Shown: positions 33,479-47,572, counted from the first letter of the stretch. The stretch is DNA of 64,000 nt from Streptomyces roseolilacinus (GCF_014649335.1 NZ_BMSV01000001.1:62001-126000); one strand, 5' to 3'. Notes: generated from the letters alone by a model not told the origin. Made by a program: numbers and translations.

Positions 33479-34681
33479 GTGACACCGCCCCGCCCCCACC
33501 GCGACGACGTCTTCCTGGCCGCGACCGGCCTGGCCGGCGGCCTCCTGCTGTGGTCGCTCGGGGTGTTCAACCAGGGCCCGCGGCACAGCGTGGTCGACGC
33601 GTCCTGGGCCGTCCTGCTGCCGCTGTCCGTGATGACGGCGCTGGAGTTCGTCCGGCGCAGCAGGCCCCGCACGGCGCTGCTGGTCGGGACGGTCGCGATC
33701 GTCGCGGACCAGCTCACGCGCGGCAGCATCGCGACGATCCTGATGTTCACGGACCTGGTGTACGCGGCCGTGGTGTACGGCTCCCCCGCCCTCGCCCGCC
33801 GGCTGCCGGTCACGACGGGGCTCGTCACCGTCGCCGTCTCGATCGCGTCGCTGGCCTGGTACCAGGAGCCGTGGGCGCTGCTGATCGGCATCCTCGCCGG
33901 CATGGTGTCGTTCGTCCCCGCCACCACCGGCGCGGTCGTCCGCAACCACCGGCAGGCCGCCGACGCGGCCCGGCTGCGCGCCGAGCAGACGGCACTGCTG
34001 GCGGAGATGGACCGGCGGGAGGCGGTGGTCGCGGAGCGGGCCCGGATGGCGCGGGAGCTGCACGACATGGTCGCGGGGAACCTCTCCGCGATCGCCATCC
34101 ACTCGACCGCCGCGCTCTCCCTCGACGACCCGGACACCAGCCGGGAGGCGCTCGGCGTGATCCGGGAGAACAGCGTCGAGGGACTGGCCGAAATGCGCCG
34201 GTTGATCTCGCTGCTCCGGGACAGCGGCGCCGAGAGCGAGCCCGCGCCCGCGCCGACCCTGGCCGGGCTCGCCGCCCTCGTGCGGCAGGCGGCGGCGCAC
34301 GGCGCGGCGAGCGGGCTGACGTTCGCGCTGACCGCCCCGCCGTCCGACGAGGACCTGCCCGCGCCGGTGGAGCTGGCGGCGTACCGCATCGTGCAGGAGT
34401 CGCTGACGAACGCGCTGAAGCACGCCGACGCGGGCGAGGTGGCCGTCGTGGTGGAGCGTACCGGCCACGCGCTGACGGTCGCGGTGACCAGTCCCTTCGA
34501 CCGCCCGGCGGCGGGGCCGCGCGCACCCGGGTCGGGGGCCGGACTGGTCGGGATGCGGGAGCGGGTGGCGCTGCTGGGCGGGGAGTTCGAGGCGGGCCCG
34601 GCCGACGGGGCGGGGCACCGGACGTGGCGGGTACGGGCGGTGCTGCCCGTGGCGGAGGACGACAGGGAGCCGGCGACATGA
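33479..34681 (+). CDS. NarL-type sensor histidine kinase
   Basis: A 400-residue membrane sensor kinase. Five or six N-terminal helices (about 10-145) with hardly any extracellular loop suggest sensing within the membrane. The HisKA_3 box is MARELHDMVAGNLSAIAIHS (phospho-acceptor His), followed by the HATPase domain with the N box VQESLTNALKHADA and the G box GAGLVGMRERVALLGG. The GTG at 33479 follows GGATGGGA. The stop overlaps the start of the response-regulator gene (ATGA), so the two are translated as a pair. Signal unknown; cell-envelope stress is common for this kinase class. Confidence 0.9.
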   Translation: MTPPRPHRDDVFLAATGLAGGLLLWSLGVFNQGPRHSVVDASWAVLLPLSVMTALEFVRRSRPRTALLVGTVAIVADQLTRGSIATILMFTDLVYAAVVYGSPALARRLPVTTGLVTVAVSIASLAWYQEPWALLIGILAGMVSFVPATTGAVVRNHRQAADAARLRAEQTALLAEMDRREAVVAERARMARELHDMVAGNLSAIAIHSTAALSLDDPDTSREALGVIRENSVEGLAEMRRLISLLRDSGAESEPAPAPTLAGLAALVRQAAAHGAASGLTFALTAPPSDEDLPAPVELAAYRIVQESLTNALKHADAGEVAVVVERTGHALTVAVTSPFDRPAAGPRAPGSGAGLVGMRERVALLGGEFEAGPADGAGHRTWRVRAVLPVAEDDREPAT

Positions 34682-35364
34682 GCACGGAGACGACGGGCGG
34701 CACGGTCCGCGTACTGGTCGCCGAGGACCAGAAGGCCGTACGGGCGGGGCTGGTCCTCATCCTGCGCAGCGCCCCCGGCATCGAGGTGGTCGGCGAGGCC
34801 GGGGACGGCGAGGCGGCGGTGCGGCTGACCCGCGAGCTGCGCCCGGACCTGGTGCTGATGGACGTTCAGATGCCGCTGCTGGACGGGGTGGAGGCGACGC
34901 GCCGGGTGGTGGCCGAGGGCCTCGCGGACGTCCTGGTCCTGACCACCTTCGACCTGGACGAGTACGTCTTCGGGGCGCTGCGGGCCGGCGCCGCCGGGTT
35001 CCTGCTGAAGAACACCGAGGCGCGGGACCTGATCGAGGCGGTACGGACGGTGGCGCGCGGCGAGGGCCTGATCGCCCCGGCGGTCACCCGGCGGCTGATC
35101 GCGGAGTTCGCGGCGCCGCGGCGGGGCGGGACGGGCGACCGCGCGGCGGACGCCGGACCGGACCGGAGCGTGCTCGCCCCGCTGACGCGGCGGGAGCGCG
35201 AGGTGCTGTCGTGCCTCGGCGAGGGGCTGTCGAACGCGGAGGTCGCGGTGCGCCTCGACATGGCGGAGGCGACGGTGAAGACGCACGTCAGCAGGCTTCT
35301 GGGGAAGCTCGGCCTGCGCAGCCGGGTGCAAGCCGCGGTGCTGGCTCGGGAATTGGGCGTCTGA
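34678..35364 (+). CDS. NarL/LuxR-type response regulator
   Basis: A 228-residue response regulator. The receiver domain (about 10-125) has the phospho-acceptor Asp62 in LVLMDVQMP, acidic Glu16/Asp17 in VAEDQ, and Lys111 near LLKNTEA. The C-terminal LuxR helix-turn-helix begins LTRREREVLSCLGEGLSNAE, with recognition helix TVKTHVSRLLGKL. The ATG at 34678 overlaps the kinase stop. It should bind DNA as a phosphorylated dimer. Targets are unknown; chitinase C starts 127 bases after it on the same strand but has its own, different promoter. Confidence 0.92.
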   Translation: MSTETTGGTVRVLVAEDQKAVRAGLVLILRSAPGIEVVGEAGDGEAAVRLTRELRPDLVLMDVQMPLLDGVEATRRVVAEGLADVLVLTTFDLDEYVFGALRAGAAGFLLKNTEARDLIEAVRTVARGEGLIAPAVTRRLIAEFAAPRRGGTGDRAADAGPDRSVLAPLTRREREVLSCLGEGLSNAEVAVRLDMAEATVKTHVSRLLGKLGLRSRVQAAVLARELGV

Positions 35365-35382
35365 CCCGAGAAGCCTTCCCAG

Positions 35383-35415
35383 TGGTCTGGACCTATTGAC
35401 GATTGGTCCAGACCT
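35383..35415. promoter_or_regulatory. Two DasR-type (dre) sites in direct repeat at the chitinase promoter
   Basis: TGGTCTGGACCT (35383-35394) and TGGTCCAGACCT (35404-35415) are 21 bases apart. Each is a near-palindrome matching the Streptomyces chitinase direct repeat and the core of the DasR operator (TGGTCTAGACCA). One covers the area just upstream of the -35 and the other the -35/-10 spacer. DasR is a GntR repressor released by glucosamine-6-phosphate, so chitin-derived sugars should induce this gene. Confidence 0.85.
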
Positions 35416-35424
35416 TCCTACGCT
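35396..35424 (+). promoter_or_regulatory. Chitinase C promoter
   Basis: TTGACG (35396-35401) and TACGCT (35419-35424) are separated by exactly 17 bases, a good housekeeping-type promoter. The second dre site lies inside the spacer. Transcription should start near 35431, giving a leader of about 60 bases before the TTG start at 35492. Confidence 0.8.
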
Positions 35425-35491
35425 CACGGCGCGCACCTTTCACGGACACACGTGACCCCCACCATGTCCGTCCACATCTTGAGGAGCACCG

Positions 35492-37363
<1,872 letters not shown>

Positions 37364-37394
37364 CCGCTGACCCGTCCGGCACCCCCGGACGACG

Positions 37395-37426
37395 ATCGAG
37401 CCGCACCGGAAACGGTGCGGCTCGAT
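37395..37426. terminator. Terminator hairpin between chiC and the DUF2550 gene
   Basis: ATCGAGCCGCACCG and CGGTGCGGCTCGAT form a perfect 14-bp stem closed by a stable GAAA tetraloop. It sits between the convergent stops at 37363 and 37456. Confidence 0.85.
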
Positions 37427-37455
37427 TCGTGTGCGGGGGGGGCGGGACGCGCGGC

Positions 37456-37908
37456 CTACGCCACGTTCACCCGCTGCCCGGGGGGCGCCGCCTCCAGCCA
37501 GGCGAGGAAACCGGTGAGGGCGTCCTCGCTCATGGCGAGCTCCAGCCGCGTCCCCCCGTGCAGACAGCCCAGCACGACGGAGTCCGACAGGAGCGCCAGC
37601 TCCTCCTCGCCCTCCGGCATGCGGCGGTCCAGGACCTCGATGGAGGACCGCTCCAGGACGCGGCGCGGACGGGGCGCGTACGAGAAGACCCGGAACCAGG
37701 CGATCCGGTCGCCGCCGTACCGGGCGACCCCGTACACCCAGCCCTTGCCGGAGGTGTCGACCTCCTCGGGGACGTTCCAGCGGAGACTGCAGTCGAACGT
37801 GCCGCCCGACCGCTGGATCAGCCGCCGGCGCAGGCCGAAGACGAAGAGCCCGATCACCACCAGTGCGACGACCAGTGCGCTCACCAGCAGAGCGAGGAAC
37901 ATCTCCAC
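37456..37908 (-). CDS. DUF2550 membrane-anchored protein
   Basis: A 150-residue protein with one N-terminal membrane helix (about residues 3-26, FLALLVSALVVALVVIGLFVFG) followed by RRRLIQR and a cytoplasmic domain: GTFDCSLRW, GWVYGVARY, IAWFRVFSYAPRPRRVLER. This is DUF2550, conserved in actinobacteria and normally found directly downstream of atpC, as here. No function is known. The GTG at 37908 has AGGAGG upstream. A hairpin (37958-38006) separates it from atpC, so it may have its own promoter or depend on read-through. Confidence 0.82.
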   Translation of the reverse strand: MEMFLALLVSALVVALVVIGLFVFGLRRRLIQRSGGTFDCSLRWNVPEEVDTSGKGWVYGVARYGGDRIAWFRVFSYAPRPRRVLERSSIEVLDRRMPEGEEELALLSDSVVLGCLHGGTRLELAMSEDALTGFLAWLEAAPPGQRVNVA

Positions 37909-37957
37909 CGACCTCCTCGCTTCGTCCTGTAACCGAATACGACCTGCATCTGCATCG

Positions 37958-38006
37958 CCTCAGCCGCGGTCCGGTCTGGAGAATCCAGGCCGAGCCGCGG
38001 CTGAGG
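37958..38006 (-). terminator. Hairpin at the end of the atp operon
   Basis: CCTCAGCCGCGG (37958-37969) and CCGCGGCTGAGG (37995-38006) are perfectly complementary 12-base arms with a 25-base loop. They start 52 bases beyond the atpC stop. Confidence 0.7.
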
Positions 38007-38058
38007 GGCCGGGCCGCCCCCTGAGGGGCTCCCGGCGGGGTGGATCGGCGACGGTGCG

Positions 38059-38433
38059 CTAGCGCGCCGCCACCGCGCGCAGCCGGATCTCGGCGCGCCG
38101 CTCTGCCGCGGCGTCCGACTCCGCCTTCGCACGCTCCAGCGCACGCTCGGCGCGCTGGGGGTCGATCTCGTCCGCAAGCTCGGCGATCTCCGCGAGCAGC
38201 GACAGCTTGTTGTCCGCGAACGAGAGGAAACCGCCGTGCACAGCGGCGACGACCGTGCCCCCCTCGCTCGTACGGATGGTCACCGGGCCCGACTCCAGCA
38301 CACCGAGCAGCGGCTGGTGGCCGGGCATGACGCCGATGTCGCCGGAGGTGGTGCGCGCGATGACCAGGGTGGCCTCGCCGGACCAGACACTCCGGTCCGC
38401 GGCGACCAGCTCGACGTGCAGCTCAGCGGCCAA
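38059..38433 (-). CDS. atpC: ATP synthase epsilon subunit
   Basis: A 124-residue F1 subunit that joins the gamma shaft to the c-ring and can inhibit ATP hydrolysis. It has the N-terminal beta-sandwich (LHVELVAADRSVWSGEA, GDIGVMPGHQPLLGVLESG, HGGFLSFADNKLSLLAE) and a short C-terminal helical domain (AERALERAKAESDA). The TTG at 38433 follows GAGGAG. Last gene of the operon; 210 bases of GC-rich spacer separate it from atpD, longer than other gaps in the operon and with no clear gene. Confidence 0.92.
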   Translation of the reverse strand: MAAELHVELVAADRSVWSGEATLVIARTTSGDIGVMPGHQPLLGVLESGPVTIRTSEGGTVVAAVHGGFLSFADNKLSLLAEIAELADEIDPQRAERALERAKAESDAAAERRAEIRLRAVAAR

Positions 38434-38643
38434 GGGTGGCTCCTCGGGTCACCACCCGGCGGGTCTTGCCGGGTGTTGGGTCATAAGTCTAGTAGGGCCG
38501 TCGGCACCGGAGCGCCGAGGACCCGCGTCGGCCAGCACGGCCGGGGGCGGCCGCGGGGGCGGCCGGGGTCCGGGGCCGGGGGCCCCGGAGGGGGTGCAGC
38601 GCGAGGGGGCGGGACGTGCCCGCCCCCTCACACCTCACGGACT

Positions 38644-41003
<2,360 letters not shown>

Positions 41004-41023
41004 GGATCAGGTCCCTTCCGTCG

Positions 41024-42622
41024 TCACTTGGAGACGTTGACGGTGGCCGGGGCGTCCTCGCCGAGCAGCTTGCCGTCGAAGGTCTCGAACTGCTTCTTGA
41101 AGTCGACGATGCACTCCGCGACCTTGTCCAAGGTCTCGTCGGACATCTTGCCGCCCTCGCGGATCGAGGTCATGAGCGACTTGTGCTCGCGGTGCAGGAA
41201 GTCCAGCAGCTCCGACTCGAAGCGGCGGATGTCCTGGACCGGGACGTCGTCCATCTTGCCGGTGGTGCCGGCCCAGACGGAGACGACCTGGTTCTCGGTC
41301 GCCATCGGCTGGTACTGCGGCTGCTTCAGCAGTTCGACCATGCGCTTGCCGCGCTCCAGGGCGGACTTCGACGCGGCGTCCAGGTCGGAACCGAAGGCGG
41401 CGAACGCCTCCAGCTCACGGAACTGGGCCAGGTCGACACGAAGCCGGCCGGAGACCTGCTTCATGGCCTTGTGCTGGGCCGAGCCACCGACTCGCGACAC
41501 GGAGATACCGACGTTCAGGGCCGGGCGCTGACCGGCGTTGAACAGGTCGGACTCCAGGAAGCACTGGCCGTCGGTGATGGAGATGACGTTGGTCGGGATG
41601 AACGCCGAGACGTCGTTGGCCTTGGTCTCGACGATCGGGAGACCGGTCATCGAACCGGCGCCCATCTCGTCGGAGAGCTTGGCGCAGCGCTCCAGCAGGC
41701 GGGAGTGCAGGTAGAAGACGTCACCCGGGTAGGCCTCGCGGCCCGGCGGGCGGCGCAGCAGCAGCGACACGGCGCGGTAGGCGTCGGCCTGCTTCGACAG
41801 GTCGTCGAAGACGATGAGGACGTGCTTGCCCTCGTACATCCACTGCTGACCGATGGCGGAGCCGGTGTAGGGCGCCAGGTACTTGAAGCCGGCCGGGTCG
41901 GACGCCGGGGCGGCGACGATGGTCGTGTACTCCAGGGCACCGGCCTCCTCCAGCGCGCCGCGGACGGACGCGATGGTGGAGCCCTTCTGGCCGATGGCGA
42001 CGTAGATGCAGCGGACCTGCTTCTTCGGGTCGCCGGTGCGCCAGTTGTCACGCTGGTTGATGATCGTGTCGACGGCCAGAGCGGTCTTGCCGGTCTGGCG
42101 GTCGCCGATGATCAGCTGACGCTGACCACGGCCGATCGGGGTCATCGCGTCGACGGCCTTGTAGCCCGTCTCCATCGGCTCGTGCACCGACTTGCGCTGC
42201 ATGACCGTGGGGGCCTGCAGCTCGAGGGCGCGGCGGCCGGACGTCTCGATCTCGCCGAGGCCGTCGATCGGGTTGCCGAGCGGGTCGACGACGCGACCCA
42301 GGTAGCCCTCGCCGACGGCGACGGACAGGACCTCGCCGGTGCGCTGGACCGACTGGCCCTCCTCGATGCCGCTGAACTCACCGAGGACAATGGCACCGAT
42401 CTCGCGCTCCTCGAGGTTGAGGGCGAGGCCGAGGGTGCCGTCCTCGAACTTCAGCAGTTCGTTGGCCATGGTCGAGGGCAGCCCCTCGACCTTCGCGATG
42501 CCGTCGCCGGCAAGGCTGACCGTACCGACCTCCTCGCGCGAGGCCGCGTCCGGCTTGTACGACTGGACAAAGTTCTCCAGCGCGTCCCGGATCTCCTCCG
42601 GCCGGATCGTGAGCTCCGCCAT
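41024..42622 (-). CDS. atpA: ATP synthase alpha subunit
   Basis: A 532-residue nucleotide-binding, non-catalytic F1 subunit. P-loop [25 protein letters not shown], the Walker B region [17 protein letters not shown], and [13 protein letters not shown] identify it. The start is the ATG of [15 protein letters not shown] at 42622; the in-frame extension to 42706 lies in the intergenic region and lacks conserved residues. The C-terminal tail is a little longer than in E. coli ([16 protein letters not shown]), as usual in actinobacteria. Confidence 0.97.
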   Translation of the reverse strand: MAELTIRPEEIRDALENFVQSYKPDAASREEVGTVSLAGDGIAKVEGLPSTMANELLKFEDGTLGLALNLEEREIGAIVLGEFSGIEEGQSVQRTGEVLSVAVGEGYLGRVVDPLGNPIDGLGEIETSGRRALELQAPTVMQRKSVHEPMETGYKAVDAMTPIGRGQRQLIIGDRQTGKTALAVDTIINQRDNWRTGDPKKQVRCIYVAIGQKGSTIASVRGALEEAGALEYTTIVAAPASDPAGFKYLAPYTGSAIGQQWMYEGKHVLIVFDDLSKQADAYRAVSLLLRRPPGREAYPGDVFYLHSRLLERCAKLSDEMGAGSMTGLPIVETKANDVSAFIPTNVISITDGQCFLESDLFNAGQRPALNVGISVSRVGGSAQHKAMKQVSGRLRVDLAQFRELEAFAAFGSDLDAASKSALERGKRMVELLKQPQYQPMATENQVVSVWAGTTGKMDDVPVQDIRRFESELLDFLHREHKSLMTSIREGGKMSDETLDKVAECIVDFKKQFETFDGKLLGEDAPATVNVSK

Positions 42623-42760
42623 CTGGGTTCCCTGCTCTCCTTGTTGGGCCCGAAGTCTCTTTGGGGGATCTGGGGGCTCCCCCCAGAACTTCTGCATCCT
42701 GTGCACGGCCCAACCGGGCCGTAGGTAACGCTTGTTGGGTTTGGTGACCTGGTCCGCGGG

Positions 42761-43576
42761 TCAGCCGGCCAGTCGCCGCGACGCCTCGTCGAGGCGGGAG
42801 GCGACCGTGCCGTTGACGACCTCGTCGCCGATCCGCACCGTGATCCCGCCGAGGACCGTGGGGTCCACGTCGAGGTTGAGGTGCATGTTCCGGCCGTACA
42901 TCTTCGCCAGCACCGCGCCGAGGCGCGCCTTCTGCTGGTCGGTGAGCGGTACCGCCGACGTGACGACCGCGACCATCCGGTCCCGGCGCGCCGCGGCGAG
43001 CTTGGACAGGGACTCGAGTCCCCCCTCCAGGCTACGTCCCCGCGGCTGGGTGACCAGGCGGACGACCAGCCGCTCGGTCGCCGCGTTGGCCCGGCCGCCG
43101 AGGAGGCTGCGCAGCAGCCCGCCCTTGGCGGTGGCCGTGGCGGCCCGGTCGGTCAGCGCGGCCCGCAGCTCGGGGCTGGAGGTCACGATCCGGCCGAACC
43201 GGAACAGCTCGTCCTCGACGTCGTCGAGCGCGCCGGCCTTCTGGGCCGCGGTGAGGTCCGCGGTGTCCGCCAGCGTCTCGACCGCGTCGACCAGGTCGCG
43301 CGACTGGGACCAGCGGGAGCGGACCATGCCGGAGACCAGGTCGACGGTCTCGCCGCCCACCTGACCGCTCAGCAGTCGCGTGGCCAGGTCGGCCTTGGCC
43401 TCACCGGCCTGCGCCGGGTCGGTGAGGACCCGACGCAGCGACACCTCGCGGTCGAGCAGCGCGGTGACGGCGGCCAGCTCGTCGGCGAGCTTCGCCGCGT
43501 CGACCGACGTGTGGTCGGTCAGCGCGTCGAGACGCTCGCGCGCGGCAGCCAGTGCCTCGCGGCTCGCTCCGTTCAT
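42761..43576 (-). CDS. atpH: ATP synthase delta subunit
   Basis: A 271-residue peripheral-stalk subunit linking F1 to the b subunits. It is about 90 residues longer than the E. coli protein, as typical for high-GC actinobacteria. The N-terminal helical domain begins ALAAARERLDALT; the C-terminal signature is NLDVDPTVLGGITVRIGDEVVNGTVASRLDEASRRL. The ATG at 43576 overlaps the atpF stop by 4 bases. Confidence 0.94.
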   Translation of the reverse strand: MNGASREALAAARERLDALTDHTSVDAAKLADELAAVTALLDREVSLRRVLTDPAQAGEAKADLATRLLSGQVGGETVDLVSGMVRSRWSQSRDLVDAVETLADTADLTAAQKAGALDDVEDELFRFGRIVTSSPELRAALTDRAATATAKGGLLRSLLGGRANAATERLVVRLVTQPRGRSLEGGLESLSKLAAARRDRMVAVVTSAVPLTDQQKARLGAVLAKMYGRNMHLNLDVDPTVLGGITVRIGDEVVNGTVASRLDEASRRLAG

Positions 43577-44118
43577 CGGGCGGCCTCGGCCTTCTCCTCG
43601 AGCTCGTCGAGGAAGCGGTCGATGGTGCGGCTCTGGCGGGCGACGTCCTCGAGGGACTCGCCGACCAGCTTGCCGGCCAGGTCGGTGGCGAGCTTGCCGA
43701 CGTCCTGACGCAGAGCGGCGGCGGCCGCCTTGCGGTCGGCCTCGATCTGCGCGTGGCCGGCGGCGACGATCTCCTCGCGCTGACGCTGGCCTTCCGCCTT
43801 CATCTCGGCGATGATCGCGGCGCCCTGCTCCTGTGCCTCCTGGCGCAGACGCGCGGCCTCGTGGCGGGCCTCGGCGAGCTGAGCCTTGTACTGCTCAAGC
43901 ACACTCTGGGCCTCGATCTGGGCCGACTCGGCCTTCTCGATCCCGCCCTCGATGGCCTCACGGCGCTCGTCCAGAACCTTGTTGATGTTCGGGAGGAGCT
44001 TCTTGGCGAGGAAGCCGAAGACGATGGCGAAGGCGATCAGGCCGATGACGAGCTCGTCGAGATGCGGCAGAAGAGGGTTCTGAGGCTCCTCCGCTGCTGC
44101 AAGGAACAGAGCGTTCAC
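43573..44118 (-). CDS. atpF: ATP synthase b subunit
   Basis: A 181-residue stator subunit with one N-terminal membrane helix (about residues 22-42, ELVIGLIAFAIVFGFLAKKLLP) followed by a long Ala/Glu/Gln/Arg coiled coil (VLDERREAIEGGIEKAE onward) that dimerises and holds F1 static. The GTG at 44118 starts it; an overlapping ATG at 44120 is out of frame. Overlap with atpH couples the two genes. Confidence 0.94.
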   Translation of the reverse strand: MNALFLAAAEEPQNPLLPHLDELVIGLIAFAIVFGFLAKKLLPNINKVLDERREAIEGGIEKAESAQIEAQSVLEQYKAQLAEARHEAARLRQEAQEQGAAIIAEMKAEGQRQREEIVAAGHAQIEADRKAAAAALRQDVGKLATDLAGKLVGESLEDVARQSRTIDRFLDELEEKAEAAR

Positions 44119-44160
44119 ATCAGTGCCTTCCGTGAAAGGGGTCTGGGCAGTCGGTCCGGC

Positions 44161-45289
<1,129 letters not shown>

Positions 45290-45514
45290 CGCGGGCTCCT
45301 TCAGCGTGGCGCATAGGTACGGCAACCTCGTTGTGTCGGCGCGGCACGCAGCCGCGGTTCGGCACTGGACTGGTCTTACGGATAAGGGGGCGGCGGCTAG
45401 GCGTCGAGCGTCGCGCTGGGACAGGCGTCAGCTCGGATGGCCGCGCCCGCAGTGCCGCATGTGGCATCGGACGATAGCAGCATCTCGAACGGCCCTTTAT
45501 CCCGGCCCTACCTC

Positions 45515-45952
45515 TCACGCCGCGGACCCGGTCTTCGCGGCGTGACCGCCGTTGTCCGACGCCGGGTCGACGTAGAGGATCTTCGCCTTCATGTAGTGAC
45601 GCGCCTGCGCGGTGACCCAGACGATCGTGGCTGCGAGCAGCGTGAAACCGAAGGCCTTGAAGTCGAACAGCGTGGTGTTCTTCAGCAGCGACATGACGAC
45701 GAAGAGCAACAGCAGCTGCGCCGTGTAGAGCATCAGGCCCATGGCCTGGAACAGGTGCGGCAGCGACTTCGCCGTGCGCTGGAGGACCACCATGCCGAGT
45801 CCCATGAAGAGCACCACCAGCACCGCGCCCAGGACCGCTCCGACCACTCCCTTTCCGCCGGCCGCCACACCGCTGACCACGGCGCCGACGGCACCGGTCG
45901 CGAGAGTGGGCACGGCGGCGTGCAGGAGGGAGCGGGCGTCGTTGGACGGCAT
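45515..45952 (-). CDS. atpI: AtpI-like membrane protein of the ATP synthase operon
   Basis: A 145-residue protein with four predicted helices (about 12-32, 38-58, 72-92 and 100-120). Position as the first gene of the atp operon and the pattern QRTAKSLPHLFQAMGLMLYTAQLLLLF fit the AtpI family, which helps assemble the c-ring or transports Mg2+ in other bacteria. The ATG at 45952 was chosen because GGAGAT lies 6 bases upstream; an in-frame ATG at 45994 lacks a ribosome-binding site. Candidate promoter and Rex-like site lie 125-185 bases upstream. Confidence 0.82.
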   Translation of the reverse strand: MPSNDARSLLHAAVPTLATGAVGAVVSGVAAGGKGVVGAVLGAVLVVLFMGLGMVVLQRTAKSLPHLFQAMGLMLYTAQLLLLFVVMSLLKNTTLFDFKAFGFTLLAATIVWVTAQARHYMKAKILYVDPASDNGGHAAKTGSAA

Positions 45953-46076
45953 GGCGGCATCTCCGCTTGCTGGTGGGGGCAGTGGTGTCGTCATGGACGA
46001 GCGTAGGCCCGGGCCGAGTCAGATCTCGGCGCCAACGGGCCGTCGCACTACGGCCCTTCGGCACTGTCGCCGGGTC

Positions 46077-46094
46077 TCGTGAACGGTATCACAA
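46077..46094. promoter_or_regulatory. Rex-operator-like site upstream of the atp operon
   Basis: TCGTGAACGGTATCACAA agrees with 14 of 18 positions of the remembered Rex operator TTGTGAACGCGTTCACAA. It lies just downstream of the candidate atp promoter, within the transcribed leader, a typical repressor position. Rex control of atp operons has been reported in Streptomyces, as far as I remember. Confidence 0.6.
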
Positions 46095-46108
46095 ACTATT
46101 TGAAGAGG

Positions 46109-46137
46109 TCTTTACCCGAAGGTGTGCCAACTGTCAC
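46109..46137 (-). promoter_or_regulatory. Candidate promoter of the atp operon
   Basis: On the minus strand GTGACA (46132-46137, 5 of 6 to the -35 consensus) and TAAAGA (46109-46114, weak -10) are 17 bases apart. Transcription would start near 46102, giving a leader of about 150 bases before the atpI ATG. Confidence 0.4.
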
Positions 46138-46177
46138 ACATGAGAAGGAAGCCGCGCGTGTGTGCACGACAAACCGA

Positions 46178-46196
46178 GGCTTTACCTGGTAAAGCC
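46178..46196. promoter_or_regulatory. 19-bp perfect inverted repeat between the glycosyltransferase and atp genes
   Basis: GGCTTTACC and GGTAAAGCC are separated by a single T; with one mismatch the symmetry extends to 13 bases per arm (46174-46200). A one-base centre cannot form the tip of a hairpin, so a protein-binding site is more likely than a terminator, although it lies only 18 bases beyond the glycosyltransferase stop. It is 41 bases upstream of the candidate atp -35. Confidence 0.55.
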
Positions 46197-46213
46197 CCGG
46201 CGTTATCCCTCCG

Positions 46214-47572
46214 TCAACTCGGCGTTCCCGCCTTCCGCCGTTCGGGAAGGTGCGAACGGGCTCCGATGGCGGTCGCGCCGTTGACTCCCGCCGGAACGCG
46301 CGGCCGCTCCCCCGCCTCCCCGGCCTGCGCGGCGGCCGCCCCCTCCGGCCCGGTACCGGCCCCGGCGGCCGCCAGGGCCTCCTCCGCGGCCTGCGGGGCG
46401 ACCTTCCGGCGCCGGTAGCGGGGCGGCACGAACGACTCCGCCCAGCGCGGCGCACGCGGCTGGAAGCGGGGCAGGAGCAGCAGCACCAGGCCCACCGCGC
46501 TCAGCGCCACGATCGGCAGCATGATCCACATGGACGCGGAGTGAACCGAGTACGTCAGGGTGCCGAACGCGATCAGCGCCGACCAGAAATACATGATCCA
46601 CACGGCGCGGCTGTGCGAGTGGCCGATCTCCAGCAGCCGGTGGTGCAGGTGGCCGCGGTCGGCGGCGAACGGCGACTGGCCGTTCCAGGTGCGCCGCACG
46701 ATGGCCAGCACCAGGTCGGCCATGGGGATCGCGATGATCGTCAGCGGCAGCAGCAGCGGGATGAAGACCGGCAGCGCGGCGTGCGTCGCCTGACGCGTCG
46801 AGCCCTCGAAGATCTTCAGTGTGTCGAGGTCGACCTGCCCCGTGATGGAGATTGCCGACGCGGCGAGCACCAGGCCGATCAGCATCGAGCCCGAGTCGCC
46901 CATGAAGATCCGCGCCGGGTGCATGTTGTGCGGCAGGAAGCCCAGGCACATGCCCATCAGCACGGCGGCGAACAGCGTCGCCGGCGCGGCCGCCTCGATG
47001 CCGTACCCGAACCAGAGCCGGTACGCGTACAGGAAGAACGCGGCGGAGGCGATGCACACCATGCCGGCGGCGAGGCCGTCGAGGCCGTCGACGAAGTTCA
47101 CGGCGTTGATGGTGAGGACGACCAGCGCGACGGTCAGCAGCGTGCCCTGCCACTGGGTGAGGCCGACCATGCCGACGCCGGGGATCGGCAGCCACAGGAT
47201 CGTCAGGCCCTGCATGACCATGACGCCCGCCGCGATCATCTGCCCGCCCAGCTTGATCAGGGCGTCGATCTCGAACTTGTCGTCGAGGACGCCGATCAGC
47301 CAGATCAGGGCGGCGCCGGAGAGCAGCGCGCGCGGCTCGTTGGAGAGCGCGAAGACGCTGTTGAGGCGGTCCAGGTGGTCCGCGACGAGCAGGCCCGCGC
47401 ACAGCCCGAAGAACATCGCGATGCCGCCGAGCCGGGGCGTCGGCTCGCGGTGCACGTCGCGCGCACGGATCTCGGGCATCGCGCCGGCCGCGATGGCGAA
47501 CTTCCGCACCGGCCCGGTGAGCAGATAGGTCACCGCGGCCGTGATGCAGAGCGTCAGCAGGTAATCACGCAC
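46214..47572 (-). CDS. WecA/TagO-type polyprenyl-phosphate HexNAc-1-phosphate transferase
   Basis: A 452-residue membrane enzyme of the MraY/WecA family that transfers a sugar-1-phosphate (usually GlcNAc) from UDP to undecaprenyl phosphate, starting a cell-wall polymer. About eleven helices. The Mg2+ motif LIGVLDDKFEIDAL, the catalytic NAVNFVDGLDGLAAG, the loop NMHPARIFMGDSGSM and the substrate-specificity loop DRGHLHHRLLEIGHS are intact. The C-terminal 90 residues are a disordered Arg/Ala/Glu tail, longer than usual. The GTG at 47572 (MRDYLLTL) is preferred; a GTG at 47611 sits right after TAGGGT (47612-47617), a probable -10, and would be inside the transcription start. Confidence 0.9.
   Translation of the reverse strand: MRDYLLTLCITAAVTYLLTGPVRKFAIAAGAMPEIRARDVHREPTPRLGGIAMFFGLCAGLLVADHLDRLNSVFALSNEPRALLSGAALIWLIGVLDDKFEIDALIKLGGQMIAAGVMVMQGLTILWLPIPGVGMVGLTQWQGTLLTVALVVLTINAVNFVDGLDGLAAGMVCIASAAFFLYAYRLWFGYGIEAAAPATLFAAVLMGMCLGFLPHNMHPARIFMGDSGSMLIGLVLAASAISITGQVDLDTLKIFEGSTRQATHAALPVFIPLLLPLTIIAIPMADLVLAIVRRTWNGQSPFAADRGHLHHRLLEIGHSHSRAVWIMYFWSALIAFGTLTYSVHSASMWIMLPIVALSAVGLVLLLLPRFQPRAPRWAESFVPPRYRRRKVAPQAAEEALAAAGAGTGPEGAAAAQAGEAGERPRVPAGVNGATAIGARSHLPERRKAGTPS

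Noticed and set aside
46122..46139. GTGTG-N8-CACAC as a second Rex site in front of atpI
   Set aside because: The inner bases differ from the Rex operator (CCAACTGT instead of AACGCGTT), leaving only the outer symmetry, and it overlaps the candidate -35.
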